Below, piece after piece: positions 61,245-64,000 of a DNA stretch of 64,000 nt. A program made the position numbers and the translations under genes. The stretch is from Flavobacteriales bacterium UBA7468 (GTDB taxonomy: Bacteria; Bacteroidota; Bacteroidia; Flavobacteriales_D; Crocinitomicaceae), in the NCBI GenBank assembly GCA_002478565.1, contig DLPC01000015.1, positions 43,972-107,971 of the forward strand, read 5' to 3'. The notes beneath the pieces are model-generated. The model was given only the letters and a program-made list of their open reading frames with translations, was not told where the DNA came from and did not search any database. Within the stretch, counting starts at the first letter, position 1; each line of letters opens with the position of its first letter.

Positions 61245-61261
61245 ATCAACAAATTGTTGAA

Positions 61262-61867
61262 TTATTCTTCAGTTTTTTCTTCTTCAGTTGAAGGAGCATC
61301 TTCTGTTGATTCAGCAGCAGGTGTTTCTTCAACAGCAGGTGTCTCTTCAACGACCTCAGCAACTGGAGTTTCTTCAGCTACTGCTTCCACAACTGGAGTT
61401 TCTTCTACTACTTCTGTAGCCTCAACTGCTGTTGCAGTTACTTCCTCAGCTTTTTTACCTCCACGACGTGAACGACGAGTAGTTTTCTTGCTTGCGTTGT
61501 TGTACAGTTCGTTGAAGTCAACTAATTCGATCATACACATTTCAGCGTTGTCACCTAAACGGTATCCTGTGCGAATGATGCGTGTGTAACCACCTTCACG
61601 GTTAGCAATTTTAGGAGCAACTTCTCTGAATAATTCAGTAACTGCTTCTTTGCTTTGAAGGTAAGAGAATACAACACGACGTGAGTGTGTAGAGTCTGTT
61701 TTTGCTTTTGTAAGGATTGGCTCAACAAATACGCGCAAAGTTTTTGCTTTTGCTATGGTAGTTGTGATGCGCTTATGCTCGATCAAAGAACAAGCCATAT
61801 TGGTAAGCATCGCTTTGCGGTGGCCAGTCTTTTTTCCTAAATGGTTGATTTTATTTCCGTGTCTCAT
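61262..61867 (-). CDS. rplQ: Ribosomal protein L17 with long acidic C-terminal extension
   Basis: 201 aa against about 120-130 in Escherichia coli. Residues 1-125 are the L17 fold (RHGNKINHLGKKTGHRKAML, LTNMACSLIEHKRITTTIAKA, RTGYRLGDNAEMCMIELVDF). The rest is a basic hinge (KKTTRRSRRGGKK) and a low-complexity tail of E/V/A/T/P with repeats like VVEETPV and EETPAAE. Such tails occur in other Bacteroidota L17 proteins. It is the last gene of the alpha operon. Confidence 0.96.
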   Translation of the reverse strand: MRHGNKINHLGKKTGHRKAMLTNMACSLIEHKRITTTIAKAKTLRVFVEPILTKAKTDSTHSRRVVFSYLQSKEAVTELFREVAPKIANREGGYTRIIRTGYRLGDNAEMCMIELVDFNELYNNASKKTTRRSRRGGKKAEEVTATAVEATEVVEETPVVEAVAEETPVAEVVEETPAVEETPAAESTEDAPSTEEEKTEE

Positions 61868-61877
61868 GACTTAATTC

Positions 61878-62870
61878 TTAATCTCTGTCTAGTTTATATT
61901 TAGCGACATTCATTCCGAAAGTCAAGCCTTTGCTGTCAACGAGGTCTTCAAGCTCAGTTAATGACTTTTTACCAAAGTTTCTGAATTTCAATAAATCAGA
62001 CTTGGCATAAGAAACGAGATCACCAAGAGTTTCTACATCAGCTGCTTTCAAGCAATTGAGTGCACGAACCGAAAGGTCCATGTCTACCAATTTGGTTTTA
62101 AGCAATTGACGCATGTGTAATGATGTTTCATCAAATTCTTCAGATTCAGCTTTGATTTCGCTATCTAAAGTAATGCGCTCGTCAGAGAACAACATGAAAT
62201 GATGAATCAAAATTTTAGCAGCTTCTTTCAAAGCTTCTTTTGGATGAATTGAACCGTCAGTTTTGATGTTGAAAACCAATTTTTCGTAGTCGGTTTTTTG
62301 CTCAACACGGTAGTTCTCAATTGTGTACTGAACGTTTACGATAGGTGTAAAGATTGAGTCAATAAAGATAGTACCAAAAGGAGCGTTAGCCGTTTTGTTT
62401 TCCTCTGCAGGAACATAACCGCGACCTTTAACGATTGTCAATTCCATTTCGAACTTAACAGAAGACTCCATGTTGCAGATCACTAACTCTGGATTGAGTA
62501 CTTGAAATGCGCTGGTAAACTTCCCGAGGTCTCCGGCAGTAAGCTGCTGTTGACCGCTAACAGAAATGATAACTGTTTCTGAATCTGTTCCTTCGATTTG
62601 ACGTTTGAAACGAACTTGCTTCAAGTTCAAGACGATCTCAGTAACGTCTTCTACAACACCTTTAAGGGTTGTAAATTCATGGTCTGCACCATGGATTTTG
62701 ATAGACGAAATTGCGAAACCTTCTAAGGAAGAAAGCAAAATTCGACGGAGGGAGTTACCAATGGTAATTCCGTAGCCCGGTTCTAGCGGACGAAACTCAA
62801 ATTCTCCGTGAAAATCATCAGAGTTGAGCATGATAACCTTGTCAGGTTTTTGAAAATCCAATATTGCCAT
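61878..62870 (-). CDS. rpoA: RNA polymerase alpha subunit
   Basis: 330 aa. The N-terminal assembly domain has FEFRPLEPGYGITIGNSLRR and ILLSSLEGFAISSIKIHGA; the flexible linker follows near 240; the C-terminal domain has SVRALNCLKAADVETLGDLV and LLKFRNFGKKSLTELEDLV. All are typical of bacterial alpha. It sits between rpsD (17 bp upstream) and rplQ (10 bp downstream), the conserved alpha operon order. Confidence 0.98.
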   Translation of the reverse strand: MAILDFQKPDKVIMLNSDDFHGEFEFRPLEPGYGITIGNSLRRILLSSLEGFAISSIKIHGADHEFTTLKGVVEDVTEIVLNLKQVRFKRQIEGTDSETVIISVSGQQQLTAGDLGKFTSAFQVLNPELVICNMESSVKFEMELTIVKGRGYVPAEENKTANAPFGTIFIDSIFTPIVNVQYTIENYRVEQKTDYEKLVFNIKTDGSIHPKEALKEAAKILIHHFMLFSDERITLDSEIKAESEEFDETSLHMRQLLKTKLVDMDLSVRALNCLKAADVETLGDLVSYAKSDLLKFRNFGKKSLTELEDLVDSKGLTFGMNVAKYKLDRD

Positions 62871-62887
62871 TTTCTATCGCTTAGGGG

Positions 62888-63496
62888 TTATTTAGAGTAT
62901 AATTCGACGATTAACTGCTCGCGAATATTTTCAGGAATCATTTCTCTTGCAGGCATGCTTAACAATTTCCCTGACATGCTTGAGTTATCCCAATCTAGCC
63001 AATCAAAAGTTTTGTTGCTTGCAGTTAATGATGCAGTAATTGCTTCTAGTGATTTAGATTTTTCACGAACACTGATTACATCACCAATACGCAATGTATA
63101 TGACGGGATGTTTACAACCTCACCGTTAACGGTAATGTGCTTGTGAGAAACTAACTGACGCGCTGCACGACGAGAAGGAGCGATACCAAGACGGAAAACT
63201 GTGTTATCAAGGCGAGATTCGCACAATTGCAACAAGTTTTCACCGGTAATTCCTTTCATGCGTGAAGCTTTTTCAAACATGTTAGCAAACTGACGCTCAA
63301 GGATACCATAAGTGTACTTCGCTTTTTGCTTTTCACCTAATTGTACTGCGTATTCAGATTGCTTGCCACCTCTTCTTTTGGATGGACCGTGTTGCCCTGG
63401 ACCGTAATTTCTTCTTTCCAAGGATTTGTCTGGACCAAAAATTGGGTCACGGAAGCGACGCGCAATTTTGGATTTAGGACCTCTGTATCTTGCCAT
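62888..63496 (-). CDS. rpsD: Ribosomal protein S4
   Basis: 202 aa, normal length. It opens ARYRGPKSKIARRFRDPIFGPDKSLERR, has the GQHGPSKRRGGKQSEYAVQL block, and the S4 RNA-binding domain LGIAPSRRAARQLVSHKHITVNG. S4 nucleates 30S assembly and represses its own operon in several bacteria. A hairpin occupies the 74-bp gap between rpsK and rpsD and may be its operator. Confidence 0.98.
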   Translation of the reverse strand: MARYRGPKSKIARRFRDPIFGPDKSLERRNYGPGQHGPSKRRGGKQSEYAVQLGEKQKAKYTYGILERQFANMFEKASRMKGITGENLLQLCESRLDNTVFRLGIAPSRRAARQLVSHKHITVNGEVVNIPSYTLRIGDVISVREKSKSLEAITASLTASNKTFDWLDWDNSSMSGKLLSMPAREMIPENIREQLIVELYSK

Positions 63497-63511
63497 TCTT
63501 ATTAAAATTGT

Positions 63512-63557
63512 GTAGGAGTCATGAATTAAGGCATTCCTTCGATGACAATTATCCTAC
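63512..63557 (-). promoter_or_regulatory. Candidate S4-type RNA leader hairpin before rpsD
   Basis: Imperfect stem-loop in the rpsK-rpsD gap: GTAGGA/TCCTAC (63512-63517 and 63552-63557), GTCAT/ATGAC (63518-63522 and 63542-63546) and AAGG/CCTT (63528-63531 and 63536-63539) around a CATT loop, with bulges of 2 and 5 nt. No U tract follows, so it is not a terminator. It ends 15 nt before the rpsD ATG. Confidence 0.45.
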
Positions 63558-63570
63558 TGGTTAAACTTTA

Positions 63571-63957
63571 TTAAACTCTTCTTCTTTTCGGTGGACGACA
63601 ACCATTGTGTGGCATAGGTGTCACGTCAATGATTTCTGTTACTTCAATGCCTGAATTGTGAATGGCACGGATGGCAGACTCGCGTCCGGCACCTGGCCCT
63701 TTTACAAAAACACGCACTCTACGTAGTCCGAAGTCATGTGCTTCTTTTGATGCATCCTCTGCAGCAACTTGTGCAGCATATGGAGTGTTCTTTTTAGAAC
63801 CTTTGAAGCCCATCTTGCCCGCTGATGACCATGAGATCACTTGACCGGCATTGTTCGTTAAAGAGATGATTACGTTGTTGAAACTCGCTTGGATGTGAGC
63901 TTCGCCAGCGGCATCTACCTTGACGTTCTTCTTCTTTTTTTGATTTGCTTTTGCCAT
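63571..63957 (-). CDS. rpsK: Ribosomal protein S11
   Basis: 128 aa. Characteristic blocks: GEAHIQASFNNVIISLTNN, ISWSSAGKMGFKGSKKNTPYAAQVAAE, RVFVKGPGAGRESAIRAI and the C-terminal DVTPMPHNGCRPPKRRRV. Length and lysine-rich N-terminus (KKKKNVKVDA) are normal. It lies between rpsM and rpsD in the alpha operon. Confidence 0.98.
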   Translation of the reverse strand: MAKANQKKKKNVKVDAAGEAHIQASFNNVIISLTNNAGQVISWSSAGKMGFKGSKKNTPYAAQVAAEDASKEAHDFGLRRVRVFVKGPGAGRESAIRAIHNSGIEVTEIIDVTPMPHNGCRPPKRRRV

Positions 63958-63976
63958 TGTTATTTGGAACTAGTTA

Positions 63977-64000
63977 TTATTTAGTTGCTTTTTTCTTGTT
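63977..64000 (-). CDS. rpsM: Ribosomal protein S13, last residues only
   Basis: The minus strand entering the window encodes NKKKATK and a TAA stop at 63979-63977. This basic tail is typical of Bacteroidota S13, and rpsM always precedes rpsK in this operon. Identification rests on the order and the seven residues. Confidence 0.72.
   Translation of the reverse strand, partial: NKKKATK

Noticed and set aside
61254..61589. Repetitive Ser/Val/Thr open frame antisense to the rplQ tail
   Set aside because: Explained by the reverse complement of the E/T/P/A repeats in the L17 extension.

Overview
The window is a gene-dense chromosomal segment of a member of the Bacteroidota, most likely a flavobacterium-like organism (Flavobacteriales, perhaps close to Crocinitomicaceae; the family is inference). 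Reasons: candidate promoters match the Bacteroidota -7 element TAnnTTTG and genes lack Shine-Dalgarno leaders; the primary sigma factor is a short RpoD of 289 aa without region 1.1; one secreted protein ends in a type IX secretion sorting domain; L17 has a long acidic tail; DnaE carries an N-terminal proofreading exonuclease; DUF4494 and SDR-type threonine dehydrogenase are present. There is no prophage, insertion sequence or CRISPR array. The only RNA gene seen is tRNA-His.

Layout. 1-8.8 kb, mostly minus strand: FeoB (cut by the window edge)-FeoA iron uptake, aspartate kinase, GpsA, an AIM24-like protein, CvfB-like S1 protein, a secreted unknown, Rpe and an L,D-transpeptidase lipoprotein. 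8.9-14.8 kb, plus strand: rhomboid protease, class IV aminotransferase, DnaE with fused exonuclease, ended by a strong bidirectional terminator. 14.9-18.1 kb: zinc-ribbon coiled-coil protein, Nif3-like protein, outer-membrane barrel, YceI. 18.05-23.6 kb: a tightly packed seven-gene minus-strand operon, ECF sigma-crtI-crtB-idi-PTPS-photolyase-Bcp, which reads as a light/oxidative-stress photoprotection operon with a candidate operator in front of it. 23.7-27.1 kb: threonine dehydrogenase, diverging from the tyrosine-degradation pair homogentisate dioxygenase and 4-hydroxyphenylpyruvate dioxygenase. 27.1-30.2 kb: thioredoxin-like protein, tRNA-His, hydrolase, zinc-finger protein and RpoD.

30.2-32.4 kb is a small, A/T-rich accessory-looking patch: a NYN-domain putative RNase behind a two-hairpin leader and bracketed by two copies of the same 27-bp terminator, two secreted small proteins and a small helix-turn-helix protein. 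32.4-37.6 kb: PriA, a lipoprotein and two FKBP isomerases. 37.7-41.9 kb: cytidine deaminase, then lysA-DUF4494-pdxH-M16 peptidase. 42-47.8 kb: YggS, DUF1015, a TonB-dependent receptor and a ComM-like AAA protein. 47.9-57.3 kb: a secreted Kazal-domain protein, then a surface-polysaccharide cluster (DegT aminotransferase, three glycosyltransferases, two O-antigen ligase/polymerase-like proteins, a hexapeptide acyltransferase and a flippase). 57.4-64 kb: 3-hydroxyacyl-CoA dehydrogenase, Nudix hydrolase, enolase, CarA and the end of the ribosomal alpha operon (rpsM-rpsK-rpsD-rpoA-rplQ).

The most interesting items are the photoprotection operon with its PTPS-II-type pterin synthase and operator-like repeats, the NYN locus with its structured leader and duplicated terminator, a hairpin between rpsK and rpsD that may be an S4 autoregulatory site, and several promoters placed so close to the ATG that the messages should be leaderless. 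All functional calls rest on reading motifs by eye; no database search was possible.
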